From contig NZ_CP026378.1 of assembly GCF_002953215.1 (NCBI RefSeq), positions 2,834,540-2,898,539 of the forward strand: a DNA stretch of 64,000 nt, written 5' to 3'. The translations under genes and the position numbers were made by a program. The notes beneath the pieces are model-generated. The model ran no database searches and was not told the DNA's origin. It worked only from the letters and a program-made list of their open reading frames with translations. Positions 1-14,415 of the stretch are shown here, piece after piece. Origin of the DNA: Mixta calida. Lineage in GTDB: Bacteria > Pseudomonadota > Gammaproteobacteria > Enterobacterales > Enterobacteriaceae. Position 1 is the first letter of the stretch; each line of letters opens with the position of its first letter.

Positions 1-303
1 GGCGAACTGTCGGCGGCGAAACAGGAGCTGGTAGATAAATTGATGACGCGCATTCAGGGCGTGATCAAAGCGCGCGAATCGAAATATATCATGCTGCACG
101 CGCCGAGCGAGCGGCTGGAAGAAGTGATCGCGCTGCTGCCGGGCGCCGAGCGTCCGACGGTGCTGCCGCTGGCGGGCGACCAGAGCCGCCTGGCGATGCA
201 CATGGTCAGCAGCGAAACCCTGTTCTGGGAAACGATGGAAAAACTGAAGGCGCTGGGCGCCAGTTCGATCCTGGTACTGCCGATTGAGAAGATGATGGAG
301 TAA
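1..303 (+). CDS. hisG: ATP phosphoribosyltransferase, C-terminal part
   Basis: This is the 3' end of hisG; the gene begins before the window and about 100 codons are visible. HisG joins ATP and PRPP in the first step of histidine synthesis and is feedback-inhibited by histidine. The visible part is the C-terminal regulatory (ACT-like) domain, including the family's typical end with a VLPIEKMM motif. The reading frame is open from base 1 and stops with TAA at 301-303. hisD begins five bases later, which matches the standard his operon order. The attenuator and leader peptide would lie upstream, outside the window. Confidence 0.95.
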   Translation, partial: GELSAAKQELVDKLMTRIQGVIKARESKYIMLHAPSERLEEVIALLPGAERPTVLPLAGDQSRLAMHMVSSETLFWETMEKLKALGASSILVLPIEKMME

Positions 304-307
304 ACCC

Positions 308-3757
<3,450 letters not shown>

Positions 3758-3758
<1 letters not shown>

Positions 3759-4348
3759 TGAACGTGGTGATCCTTGATACCGGCTGCGCCAATCTCTCCT
3801 CGGTAAAGTCCGCCATTCAGCGCCTCGGCTATACGCCGCAGGTCAGCCGCGACGCCGATATCGTGCTGAAGGCGGACAAGCTCTTTCTGCCCGGCGTCGG
3901 CACCGCGCAGGCGGCGATGGACCAGCTGGCGGAGCGCGAGCTGATTGAGCTGGTGAAAGCCTGCACCCAGCCGACGCTTGGCATCTGCCTTGGCATGCAG
4001 CTGCTCGGCAGCATGAGCGACGAAAGCGGCGGCGTAAAAACCTTAGGCATTATCGATCAGCCGGTTTTGCAGATGCAGGACCGCGGGCTGCCGCTGCCCC
4101 ATATGGGCTGGAACCGCGTCACCCCGCAGGCGGGACACCACCTGTTTCGCGGCATTGAGGAGGAGAGCTGGTTCTATTTCGTCCACAGCTATGCGATGCC
4201 GGTTAACGCCTGCACCATCGCCCAGTGCCTCTACGGCGAACCATTTACCGCCGCGGTGCAGAAAGAGAACTTCTACGGTGTTCAGTTCCACCCTGAGCGC
4301 TCCGGCAAAGCGGGCGCGCAGCTGCTGAAAAACTTTCTGGAGATGTAA
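3758..4348 (+). CDS. hisH: Imidazole glycerol phosphate synthase, glutaminase subunit
   Basis: HisH hydrolyses glutamine and channels ammonia to HisF, forming the heterodimer that makes IGP and AICAR. It is a class I glutamine amidotransferase. The catalytic Cys77 lies in GICLGMQ, and His178 and Glu180 lie in the QFHPERS motif, completing the triad. The 196-residue length is normal. The start codon overlaps the hisB TAA, and hisA follows after three bases. Confidence 0.97.
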
Positions 4349-5840
<1,492 letters not shown>

Positions 5841-5847
<7 letters not shown>

Positions 5848-6455
5848 CAGAACAGCAGCTTTCCCAACTGGACTGGGAAAAAACCGACGGCATGATGCCA
5901 GCTATCGTGCAACACAGCGTATCGGGCGAGGTCCTGATGCACGGCTATATGAACCAGGAGGCGCTGGCGAAAACGCTGAACGAAGGCAAAGTCACCTTCT
6001 GGTCGCGCACCAAAGCGCGTCTCTGGACCAAAGGCGAAACCTCCGGCCACTTTCTTAACGTAGTCAGCATTACGCCCGATTGCGATAACGATACGCTGCT
6101 GGTGCTGGCGCAGCCGATCGGCCCGACCTGCCATCTCGGCACTTCCAGCTGCTTCTCGCCCGCAGCGCCAGACTGGACCTTTCTCTGGCAGCTGGAGCAG
6201 CTGCTGGCGGCGCGCAAGCAGGCCGATCCCGACAGTTCCTATACCGCGAAGCTCTACGCCAGCGGCACCAAGCGCATTGCGCAGAAGGTCGGCGAGGAAG
6301 GCGTGGAGACCGCGCTGGCCGCGACGGTAAACGATCGCCATGAGCTGACCAATGAGGCTTCCGATCTGCTGTATCACCTGATGGTGCTGCTACAGGATCA
6401 GAATCTTGACCTGAGCACGATTATTAATAATCTGCGCGCGCGTCATAAAGCCTGA
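5841..6455 (+). CDS. hisI: Bifunctional phosphoribosyl-AMP cyclohydrolase / phosphoribosyl-ATP pyrophosphatase
   Basis: This fusion performs the second and third steps of histidine synthesis. The N-terminal cyclohydrolase domain shows the zinc and magnesium ligands in TPDCDNDT and [12 protein letters not shown]. The C-terminal pyrophosphatase domain has the EEGVET and EASDLLYH motifs. The start is a GTG at 5841 overlapping the hisF end. The 204-residue length agrees with the enterobacterial fused form. It is the last gene of the operon and is followed seven bases later by a strong terminator. Confidence 0.96.
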
Positions 6456-6460
6456 CGACC

Positions 6461-6496
6461 AGGACGCCGCCGTTACGGCGGCGTCCTTTTTCTTTC
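6461..6496 (+). terminator. Rho-independent terminator of the his operon
   Basis: An 11-bp perfect GC-rich stem (6462-6472 pairs with 6476-6486) with a TTA loop is followed by a run of T. It lies directly after the hisI stop, so it closes the his operon. Confidence 0.93.
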
Positions 6497-6702
6497 GACA
6501 CCGGTTCTGCAACATTCCGTTTTTCAACGATCGTTGGTTTCGTCTCAGCTGCTGATTGCATCTCCATATCGTATTTCCCGTTGCTACCGATTTTCTGCGT
6601 TTCCTTTCTACGATCTGCCTTTTTGTGCATGCCCTCACCTGTCCCGCCCTGCAATTTTTGCTACAGTAGCGCGGGTATAAACGGGGAGAAATACGCATCA
6701 CT

Positions 6703-7209
6703 ATGAACAGTACGTTTCATCAGCTCATAACGCTGCTGGATAAGCATCAGGCGCGCTACCGTTTAATCGAACATGCGCCGGAAGGAAAATGCGCGGCGGT
6801 AGCGCAGCTGCGGGGCACGCATCCTGAACAGGGGGCCAAGGCGCTGGTATGCCATGTAAAAGGCAACGGCATCAAACAGTACGTGTTAGCCGTGCTGCCA
6901 GCCGATTGTCAGGCGGACCTGAGCAAGGTCGCTTCCGCTGTCGGCGGCACGCGTGCTTCTCTGGCCAGCTCGGTTGAAGTAGAAAAGCTTACCGGCTGCG
7001 TGTTCGGCGCGATTCCGCCCTTTAGCTTCCACCCTGAACTAAATCTTATCGTCGATCCGCTGCTGTTTGCGCGCTTTGATGAGATTGCCTTCAACGCGGG
7101 CAGGCTGGATTGTTCAATTATCCTGAACAGGGACGATTACCGCTCACTGGCCGGATCGATGCTGGCAACATTCAGACGCGAAGATGATAACAGCTTACGA
7201 CAGGCATAA
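6703..7209 (+). CDS. yeaK: YeaK-like aminoacyl-tRNA deacylase (YbaK/EbsC fold)
   Basis: The 168-residue protein is a YbaK-domain member closely resembling E. coli YeaK. Shared segments include QGAKALVC, VKGNG, LTGCVFGAIPPFSFHP and FDEIAFNAG. Members of this family are free-standing editing factors that remove wrong amino acids from mischarged tRNAs; the exact substrate cannot be told from sequence. The GGGGAGA ribosome site at about 6683 supports the ATG at 6703, and a TATAAA box at 6676-6681 could be a -10 element. In E. coli yeaK lies elsewhere, so its place next to his is a lineage feature. Confidence 0.85.
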   Translation: MNSTFHQLITLLDKHQARYRLIEHAPEGKCAAVAQLRGTHPEQGAKALVCHVKGNGIKQYVLAVLPADCQADLSKVASAVGGTRASLASSVEVEKLTGCVFGAIPPFSFHPELNLIVDPLLFARFDEIAFNAGRLDCSIILNRDDYRSLAGSMLATFRREDDNSLRQA

Positions 7210-7235
7210 AAAAACCCGGCGCTGGCCGGGTTTTT
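7208..7235. terminator. Bidirectional terminator between yeaK and wzzB
   Basis: The stem CCCGGC/GCCGGG (7215-7230) is flanked by seven A on one side and five T on the other, so it can serve yeaK on the plus strand and wzzB on the minus strand. Confidence 0.88.
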
Positions 7236-7250
7236 CTTTGTTCAGGTCAA

Positions 7251-8270
7251 TCAGCTAAGCTGTTTACGTTGCCGCCATGTCGCAGCCATATTGCGTCCCA
7301 GCACAATCGCCGAACCCACAACGCCGCCCAGCAATACCGCCAGCACCAGCGTCAGTCCTTTTTTCGGGCTGTCACGACGAATAGGCAAATCCGGCTGCAT
7401 GATATAGCGGAAGGATTGCAGGTTATCGACCTGGATCTTCAGATCCTTGATCAGGCGCAGCGCGCGCTGGGTGGCATAGTAGCTGTCATCCAGCGGCAAC
7501 GGACGCGTCGCTTCGTTAGCGATAGCCGCATTCAACGCCTTGGTGCCCAGCATATAGAGCGTATCGTCTGATAAAAACTCCGCCTGAGTCAGCTGGGAGG
7601 TCACAATGCCTGAGCCCTCCGCCACTTTTAACGCCTGCTTCAGCTGCTCAATGCGCTGCTCTTTCTTATCCTGCGCCACCTTCAGCTGCGAGGTCAGCGA
7701 GTCGCTCAGCTCGCGTAGTTTCACATCCATATTGCGCTTGATATCGGCGCCGTAGTCATCAACCACGTCGTCGTTCACCACTTTAATAAAGTGCGTGACC
7801 TGCGCCTGCGCCTCTTTCGCCGTCTCAGCGGTAAATTTTACGCTTAAGGGCTCAGCCTGCCCCGCCGTAACCGGCGCCACGTTTAAATTCAGGGGATTTT
7901 CCAGATTCTGCAGCGAACCTGACAAGGCATAGAGCGAAGCGCTAAAGCGACCGAACAGCTGACGCTGGAGATCGACTAAGCCCGGTTTATCCTGGGGATA
8001 TTGAGAATAAAGCACGTTTAACGCAGCATTATAGTTGGCCACCTGGCCCGCGCTGGGCTGGGTCACAATCGCTTCCGACGTCCACTTTTCTTTGGCGAAA
8101 AAAAGATAAATTGCCGCCAGCAGCAAAAATACAAGGACGGTTAAAATAATCGTTTTTTTACCGCTCCACAGCTGCGCTACCACATCCAGCAGGTCAAGCT
8201 CATCATCGTTGTTATAGAAGGTTTGACGAAGTAAAGACTGATCCGTAGTTGTTTTACTTTCTTGGTTCAT
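7251..8270 (-). CDS. wzzB: O-antigen chain length determinant WzzB
   Basis: Wzz is an inner-membrane polysaccharide co-polymerase that sets the modal length of O-antigen made by Wzy. The 339-residue protein has the typical plan: a cytoplasmic N-terminus, a first membrane helix at about residues 40-58, a large periplasmic coiled-coil-rich domain, and a second helix near the C-terminus preceded by a Pro-rich RRDSPKKG segment. It lies between gnd and the his side, as in other enterobacteria, but no ugd gene intervenes. It would act with the wzy gene at 13180-14415. Confidence 0.93.
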   Translation of the reverse strand: MNQESKTTTDQSLLRQTFYNNDDELDLLDVVAQLWSGKKTIILTVLVFLLLAAIYLFFAKEKWTSEAIVTQPSAGQVANYNAALNVLYSQYPQDKPGLVDLQRQLFGRFSASLYALSGSLQNLENPLNLNVAPVTAGQAEPLSVKFTAETAKEAQAQVTHFIKVVNDDVVDDYGADIKRNMDVKLRELSDSLTSQLKVAQDKKEQRIEQLKQALKVAEGSGIVTSQLTQAEFLSDDTLYMLGTKALNAAIANEATRPLPLDDSYYATQRALRLIKDLKIQVDNLQSFRYIMQPDLPIRRDSPKKGLTLVLAVLLGGVVGSAIVLGRNMAATWRQRKQLS

Positions 8271-8369
8271 GTTTCTGGTACGCCCAACTGATTAATTGAA
8301 AAGCGGAATAATAAACGCTAGGGAGAAAACAATAGCAAAAGGATGGGTAAAGCGTTATCTGAATTCTGT

Positions 8370-8397
8370 AAAAAACCTCCCAAAGGGAGGTTTTTTA
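8370..8397. terminator. Terminator downstream of gnd
   Basis: The stem CCTCCC/GGGAGG (8376-8390) has an AAA loop. It is flanked by a run of A before and of T after, so it can end gnd transcription on the minus strand. It lies between the gnd stop (8410) and the wzzB start (8270). Confidence 0.85.
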
Positions 8398-8409
8398 GGC
8401 AACGGAGAA

Positions 8410-9816
8410 TCAGTCCAGCCACTCGGTGTGGAACACGCCATCTTTATCGATGCGCTTATAGGTATGCGCGCCGAAGTAGTCACGCTGCGCCTGGATCAGG
8501 TTCGCCGGCAGCACCGCAGAACGGTAGCTGTCATAGTAGGCAATAGCTGCGGAGAAGGTCGGCGTCGGGATGCCATTCTGCACCGCATAGGCCACCACGT
8601 CACGCAGCGCCTGCTGATACTCGTCAGCGATATTTTTAAAGTAAGGCGCCAGCAGCAGGTTAGCGATATCCGGCGTCTCTTTGTAAGCATCGGTGATTTT
8701 CTGCAGGAACTGCGCGCGAATGATGCAGCCTGCACGGAAAATCTTCGCGATCTCGCCATAGTTCAGGTTCCAGCTGTTCTCTTCGGAAGCCGCTTTCAGC
8801 TGTGAGAAGCCCTGCGCGTAGGAAACGATTTTACCCAGATAGAGCGCGCGACGCACTTTCTCGATAAACTCAGCTTTATCGCCGTTAAAAGCCTGTGCAG
8901 TCGGTCCGCTCAGCACTTTCGAAGCGGCAACGCGCTGCGATTTCAGGGAAGAGAGGTAGCGCGCGAAGACCGATTCCGTAATCAGCGACAGCGGCTCGCC
9001 CAGATCCAGCGAACTCTGGCTGGTCCATTTACCGGTGCCTTTGTTAGCCGCTTCATCCAGGATGACGTCAACCAGATAGTTGCCCTCTTCATCTTTCTTG
9101 GTGAAGATATCTTTGGTGATGTCAATCAGGTAGCTACTCAGCTCGCCTTCGTTCCACTCACTGAAGGTTTTCGCCAGATCTTCATTGCTCAGGTTCAGCG
9201 CGTTTTTTAGCAGGGAGTAAGCTTCTGCGATCAGCTGCATATCGCCATATTCAATACCGTTATGGACCATCTTCACATAGTGACCGGCGCCGTCCGGGCC
9301 GATGTAAGTGACGCAAGGCTCGCCTTCGGCGCGCGCGGCGATTTTGTCCAGGATCGGCGCAACCAGCTCATAAGCTTCTTTCTGACCGCCAGGCATAATA
9401 GAAGGCCCTTTCAGCGCGCCCTCTTCGCCGCCGGAAACGCCGGTACCGATAAAGTTAAAGCCTTGCTCAGAAAGTTCTTTGTTGCGGCGAATGGTATCTT
9501 TATAGAAGGTGTTGCCGCCATCGATCAGGATGTCGCCCTTGTCCAGGTGTGGCGTCAGAGAAGCGATAGTTTTATCAGTGGCCTCGCCCGCCTGCACCAT
9601 CAGCAGGATACGGCGCGGTTTTTCCAGCGAGTCAACAAACTCTTCGATACTGTAGTAAGGCGCGAGTTTTTTGCCCGGGTTTTCGGCGATAACTTCGTCG
9701 GTTTTTTCACGTGAACGGTTGAAAACGGATACGGTATAGCCGCGGCTCTCGATGTTAAGGGCTAGATTACGGCCCATTACCGCCATACCTACAACGCCGA
9801 TCTGTTGCTTGGACAT
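8410..9816 (-). CDS. gnd: 6-phosphogluconate dehydrogenase, decarboxylating
   Basis: Gnd oxidises 6-phosphogluconate to ribulose 5-phosphate with NADP in the pentose phosphate pathway. The 468-residue length is standard. Visible motifs are the nucleotide-binding GVVGMAVMG-type start, the IDGGNT segment, the GVSGGEEGA loop and the active-site [11 protein letters not shown]. An AGGAGT ribosome site (9822-9827) and a TATAAT sequence (9837-9842) precede it on the minus strand. As in E. coli and Salmonella, it borders the O-antigen locus and marks the return from AT-rich to normal composition. Confidence 0.97.
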   Translation of the reverse strand: MSKQQIGVVGMAVMGRNLALNIESRGYTVSVFNRSREKTDEVIAENPGKKLAPYYSIEEFVDSLEKPRRILLMVQAGEATDKTIASLTPHLDKGDILIDGGNTFYKDTIRRNKELSEQGFNFIGTGVSGGEEGALKGPSIMPGGQKEAYELVAPILDKIAARAEGEPCVTYIGPDGAGHYVKMVHNGIEYGDMQLIAEAYSLLKNALNLSNEDLAKTFSEWNEGELSSYLIDITKDIFTKKDEEGNYLVDVILDEAANKGTGKWTSQSSLDLGEPLSLITESVFARYLSSLKSQRVAASKVLSGPTAQAFNGDKAEFIEKVRRALYLGKIVSYAQGFSQLKAASEENSWNLNYGEIAKIFRAGCIIRAQFLQKITDAYKETPDIANLLLAPYFKNIADEYQQALRDVVAYAVQNGIPTPTFSAAIAYYDSYRSAVLPANLIQAQRDYFGAHTYKRIDKDGVFHTEWLD

Positions 9817-9934
9817 TATTTACTCCTGTCTAATATATTATATACCTAAAGCATACCCCATCGATTATACATAATAGACTCTCCACTTCCACTAACAAAC
9901 TCTACTAAAAATCAAGATGGCACAAAAAGAAAAA

Positions 9935-11016
9935 TTACCCCATAATTTTTTTACGGATAATCTTAAAAACCTTAGTCTTTTTCAGTTTCCAATATACTTT
10001 TCTGAATCTGAACTCAGCGTTAAAATTAAATTTAGAGTTAAGCATATTAACAAGATTTTGATTAACAAATTTTAGAAAATCATCTGATTGATTACAGATT
10101 TTTTCCGTCGTTTCTCCTGTAAAATTCAAGCTATTATATTCACGAGTATTTTCAAGCTCTGATTGTTGAAAAAACATTCTTTTTTTATCTCTCAATAGCA
10201 TTGAGTCTATAACATGTTGTAAATTTACTCCATCATAAATAATCCAGCCACTCTGTATAAAAATTGGCGAATCCCGATATAAAAGGGTAGCAACAGGTTT
10301 ACGCGAGTGCATGGCTTGTAACATAATAGAACTTGGCGTAGTTATTACAAATGAAACTTTGTTAAGGATTTCTTCAAAACTACCGCTTGTAAAATTTTTA
10401 CTTTCATCAATACAAAGTGTTTTTATTATTTTTTCGTCAAATATCCTAAAACAGTAATTTTCTTTTTTTTGTTCTAAGGCATCTATAGTTTTTTTAAGTA
10501 CAACACATAATCGCTCAAACTCGTCGTCGTCGTAATAAGCTGTATTAGCAGTAGTAATCAAAAAATAATTCATGCCACATTCTTCATCACTAAAATTTTC
10601 AATATAGGTATTTTTCAATACTCGTGGAGGTAAATATTTACAGGTCTTAACACCTTGAACATTAAAATAATTACTAGCACGTCTGCCTATAACGCACAAA
10701 TAGTCGGAAATAACAGGATGATAATTATCAAAGCCTAGCTTGGTTATATTTTTATTTTTAGTAAAGTTACTAAATTCACAGATACCATCCATTAAAAGCA
10801 TCGTAGGTATTCCATCTTTTTTGCAATTTAGAATAATTTTATTAAAAAGAGGGGATGAATAGATAGTATAAATAACTAAGTCATAATTTTTTAAGTGTGC
10901 AATGTCTTTATAGAATCCCCCCCATCAAAAGACATATCTATACTATTAAAAAAAAAAGGATCTATAAGATCTTTATAGAATTCTTCACTCTCTAAAAAAA
11001 TAATTTTCCTAAACAT
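9935..11016 (-). pseudogene. Frameshifted O-antigen gene, probable glycosyltransferase, with a G7 tract
   Basis: Two reading frames form one gene here. The first starts at the ATG at 11016, overlapping the previous GT4 stop, and encodes MFRKIIFLESEEFYKDL and onward until a run of seven G (10917-10923 on the plus strand as C). The second frame continues in register only if the run had eight (or five) G, giving about 360 residues to the stop at 9935. The 3' part has a segment TTPSSIMLQAMHSRKPVATLL that looks like the donor-binding part of a GT-B transferase or a related polysaccharide enzyme; I cannot name the family. A second homopolymer, ten A on the plus strand, lies at 10948-10957. The frameshift may be a true mutation, phase variation or an assembly error. 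Confidence 0.7.
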
Positions 11017-12082
11017 ATTTTTCAACCTCTGATATAAACTCCTTTTCGGAACGCAAGCACTCTGAGCTGACATTATCAGAGTTCAGAATAAAAGATTGTA
11101 TATCGGCAGAAAGATCATGTGTTTTTTTGTTATAATCCAAAAGCAGAGACTTCGTAATATGAGAAAAAGCTTCGGGAACTCCAGCCCTATTGTAACCTAT
11201 TGTTGGTAAGCCAAAAGAAGCTGCTTCCAAATAACTTAACCCATAAGACTCGTTTAATTCAGATAGCAAAATAAAATAATCATTTTCAACATAAAAATCA
11301 GGTAAGCGATCTCTTCTTACTGCGCCGTGAAAAAAAACTTTATCTTTTAAAGTGCTTAAACTAACTTTTCTTTTAAACTCAGCGAGGTAGCTACCGTCAC
11401 CAATAATATTCCATTCAAAATTATCAATTTCCTCTGATAACTTCAGGAAAACCTCAAACATTTTATCGTAGCCTTTTCCTTTTACTATCCGGCTCACAGA
11501 TAAAAATTTAATTATATTATTACTATTTTTGCTATAAGAGTTATTATTGCGCTCTTTTAATTCCACTCCAGAATGAATAACGACTTGATTTATTTTTTTT
11601 TCCAAATCATAAAGTTCATAGTACCTTGCCCTTATATATTCAGAAACAAAAATTGACGTCTTAGAATTGTTAACGGCTTGCAAAAACCTTTTTTTAAATT
11701 TAATTAACTTTAACCAAATTTTATTTTCATATAAATATTTTTCCTCACCGTGAATAAAGCAAATTGTTTTTCTTAATTGTTCACGCGAAAAAAAAGCTCC
11801 AGCGTTATAAATAGCAGCAGGATCATTACAAATGATTAAATCAAATTCGTAAATATGTTTCCTTAACCATTTACGGTATCCCAGAAACCATAATTGATTA
11901 GGTAGTGAAATAGTATTGATGTTTTTATTTGGATCTCTATGTGTCCTTCGCGAAGTCAAAACTGTAACTTCATACTCCTTTTTTTCCAGGCATTTTTTTA
12001 AAGAAAAAGCAACGGAACCAGCCCCACCTAAACACGGAGGATACTCATGACTAAATATTAATATTTTCTTCTTAGTCTTCAT
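11009..12082 (-). CDS. Glycosyltransferase family 4, O-antigen
   Basis: The product is a GT-B fold retaining glycosyltransferase of about 357 residues. The N-terminus carries the typical HEYPPCLGGAG acceptor-side loop, and the C-terminal half has the SRIVKGKGYDKM and ESYGLSYLEAASFGLPTIG motifs with the ExxxxxxxE catalytic and donor-binding pair. I prefer the ATG at 12082 to a TTG nine bases upstream. It overlaps the preceding GT4 gene by 11 bases. It probably adds one sugar to the O-antigen repeat on the cytoplasmic face of the membrane; sugar and linkage are unknown. The gene is strongly AT-rich. Confidence 0.85.
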   Translation of the reverse strand: MKTKKKILIFSHEYPPCLGGAGSVAFSLKKCLEKKEYEVTVLTSRRTHRDPNKNINTISLPNQLWFLGYRKWLRKHIYEFDLIICNDPAAIYNAGAFFSREQLRKTICFIHGEEKYLYENKIWLKLIKFKKRFLQAVNNSKTSIFVSEYIRARYYELYDLEKKINQVVIHSGVELKERNNNSYSKNSNNIIKFLSVSRIVKGKGYDKMFEVFLKLSEEIDNFEWNIIGDGSYLAEFKRKVSLSTLKDKVFFHGAVRRDRLPDFYVENDYFILLSELNESYGLSYLEAASFGLPTIGYNRAGVPEAFSHITKSLLLDYNKKTHDLSADIQSFILNSDNVSSECLRSEKEFISEVEKYV

Positions 12083-13190
12083 AGATACCAATATAATTAT
12101 CTATCATACTTTGAAACTTGAAATTTTCGGTTAAGTTGTTTTTAGCATTTCTGCCATGTTTGTAAAGTAAATTCTTATCATCATTATATTTTTTTAAACA
12201 TATTGCTAGTTCTTGATAGTTTCTTGGAGTTATCAACATACCATTAAAATCATGCTTAACAATCTCAGGTATTCCTTCAACTCTTGAGGCAATCGCGGGG
12301 ATTTCATAAAAAGCAGATTCTAGCAATACCAAGCCAAAAGCTTCATAAAGAGAAGGCAAACAAAAAACATCTATAGAATTGTAGAAGTCATCTTTATTTT
12401 TAACCCATCCTACAAATTTAAAAACACTCTCAAGCGAATGCTTTTCTATAAAAATCTGGCATTCACTTTTTAATTCACCGTCTCCACCAATTAGAACTTT
12501 AATATTCTCCTTTTTAAAGAAACCATTTTCAATTCCATACAATATAGCTTTACATAACGTTAGCGGATCCTTTTGGAAATCTAACCTCGACATAAACCCA
12601 ACATTTAATATACTTCCATTATTTTTATAAGACAAATTAAAATTATCTGTATTTACACAATTATGAATCGTCTTTTTATTTTTTATGTGCGGATAATACT
12701 TCAAATAATAATTATTTACACTAATCAAATAATGTGAAAAAAAGCTACAAAAAGCTTCAATTATCAAATAAATAATTCTTAATGGAAATTTTTCGAAGCG
12801 ATGAAATGCTATACCATGCACCGTATGGACAATTTTTTTACATCGGGCTACTTTGGCAGCAAGCCGGGCAATAATGCCAGGTTTAGTTGAATTTGTATGG
12901 ATGATATCAAATTTCATCGTATTAAATAGCTTCAAAAGATTAAAGAATGCATTGAAATCTCTAAATGAGATTTCCCTCCTTAGATCTTCGATAAAAATAA
13001 CTTTTATTTTATTCCTTTCACACTCATTAATTAGCTCTTTTTCAGCCTCGTAATCGCCCCCAAATATAATATATTTATCGTAGTAGGAAGGTAGATTACT
13101 GAGTATATCCAAACTGACCCTTTGAACTCCCGATAGTTTTGGTATAACTTGTACATGTGCTATTTTTTTTTGTTTGTGACTATTCAGCAT
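12072..13190 (-). CDS. Glycosyltransferase family 4, O-antigen
   Basis: This 372-residue protein is another GT4-type transferase. Visible landmarks are an N-terminal KLSGVQRVSLDIL loop, the HTNSTKPGI and HTVHGIAFHR segments, the GFMSRLDFQKDP motif that opens the C-terminal domain, and PSLYEAFGLVLLESAFYEIPAIA with the conserved acidic pair. It overlaps the upstream wzy by 11 bases, so it is read as part of the same operon. It likely adds a sugar in the O-antigen repeat. Specificity cannot be read from sequence. Confidence 0.86.
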   Translation of the reverse strand: MLNSHKQKKIAHVQVIPKLSGVQRVSLDILSNLPSYYDKYIIFGGDYEAEKELINECERNKIKVIFIEDLRREISFRDFNAFFNLLKLFNTMKFDIIHTNSTKPGIIARLAAKVARCKKIVHTVHGIAFHRFEKFPLRIIYLIIEAFCSFFSHYLISVNNYYLKYYPHIKNKKTIHNCVNTDNFNLSYKNNGSILNVGFMSRLDFQKDPLTLCKAILYGIENGFFKKENIKVLIGGDGELKSECQIFIEKHSLESVFKFVGWVKNKDDFYNSIDVFCLPSLYEAFGLVLLESAFYEIPAIASRVEGIPEIVKHDFNGMLITPRNYQELAICLKKYNDDKNLLYKHGRNAKNNLTENFKFQSMIDNYIGIYED

Positions 13191-14415
13191 AAATTCTTCT
13201 TAACTTTTTTATTGAAATAACCTTTTCTTTTACTATATAAATAAATATCAAAAGGTGAGCACCAACGTTGTAACCTAAAACTTCACCTTTAACATTGAGA
13301 ATAAGTAGTAATAGAAAAAGACACAGACAAAATCTACCTTTATATTTGTAACCGTGCAGAGAATGATATAATACTTTAATAATCAGCAAATCATACAGCA
13401 CCCAAAATATCATACCTAAGCCAACAGATAAAATCATACGCATATAACCAGCATCAGTGTGCATATAATAAGAACCATCATGCTCCAAATATCTTCCATC
13501 ACCATATAAAACCTGAGCTTCATTTAAAGGAAAATACATTTTTGACAAAGCTATCGTGGATGCTGTATTCACTCCATTACCTTGAACAGCATTAAAGAAA
13601 AACTCAAAAGCCCAGTTTATTGCATTTTTTATAGTTACGTTATCACTGTACAGGTAAAAGTACGCTAATAACAATAAACTAATAAAGCCAATTACTAAGA
13701 GGCGAGTAATTATTTTTACGGTTATAGATTTATTTAACACTAGCAACAAGTAAAGAAAGCTAATAGCCACTCCGATAAATACCGTTCTTGCGATAGTTAA
13801 AGAAGAAAGTAAAATTAGACAAAAGGGAAAAAGCGAACTTATTTTTACTTTATCATTCGTTAAAGAAAACATATAAAACAAGAAAAAAGTACAATATAAA
13901 ACCCCCAAACCAAAGTACTGTTGTGACGAAAGAGCAAGGCCTCTAATACCTATATTTTGCTGCATAAGTGCTATTTCTCGAGCACCTTCAGATTGAAATA
14001 GCTGTACGAACCATCGGAATGAAGGGGATAAAAAAGCTAAAATTATAATTATAGCCTGAACCAGAAAAGCATTAAAAATACTTTTATCGATATTAATATT
14101 CCTCGTTTTGAGGAATAAGCAAACAAGTACCAGTATTAAAACTGATATATATACTTGATAGGAAAAAAGTGTTGATGTCAAGCTGAAATCATTACTACCA
14201 TTAAGTGTAACTGAAATCAAGTACCATAAAAAAGGTATAAGAAAAATGAAATTTATGATTAAAAAATTTCGCTCTAAAAAAAAAGACTGTAAATGATAAA
14301 TTTTTTTTAAGCTATAAAAAGATAAAGCGCACAAAAATCCTAAAAAAAATAAAGAATTTCCTATTATTGGCAACTTAAAATAAAAAATGCTCAAAAATAT
14401 TACAATAACGCTCAT
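13180..14415 (-). CDS. wzy: O-antigen polymerase Wzy
   Basis: The 411-residue protein is almost wholly hydrophobic with about ten to twelve membrane helices and a large loop in the second half (around the DGRYLEHDGSYYMHTDAGYMR segment), the plan of O-antigen ligase/polymerase (Wzy) proteins. Such proteins link undecaprenyl-bound repeat units in the periplasm. Primary sequence is poorly conserved in this family, so the call rests on topology and position between the flippase and transferase genes. The start overlaps the GT2 stop (ATGA). It is very AT-rich. Confidence 0.82.
   Translation of the reverse strand: MSVIVIFLSIFYFKLPIIGNSLFFLGFLCALSFYSLKKIYHLQSFFLERNFLIINFIFLIPFLWYLISVTLNGSNDFSLTSTLFSYQVYISVLILVLVCLFLKTRNINIDKSIFNAFLVQAIIIILAFLSPSFRWFVQLFQSEGAREIALMQQNIGIRGLALSSQQYFGLGVLYCTFFLFYMFSLTNDKVKISSLFPFCLILLSSLTIARTVFIGVAISFLYLLLVLNKSITVKIITRLLVIGFISLLLLAYFYLYSDNVTIKNAINWAFEFFFNAVQGNGVNTASTIALSKMYFPLNEAQVLYGDGRYLEHDGSYYMHTDAGYMRMILSVGLGMIFWVLYDLLIIKVLYHSLHGYKYKGRFCLCLFLLLLILNVKGEVLGYNVGAHLLIFIYIVKEKVISIKKLRRIYAE

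Noticed and set aside
6424-6654. Minus-strand ORF of 76 codons between hisI and yeaK, Lys/Glu-rich
   Set aside because: It runs through the his terminator hairpin into the 3' end of hisI, and I recognise no family. Most of the spacer seems non-coding.
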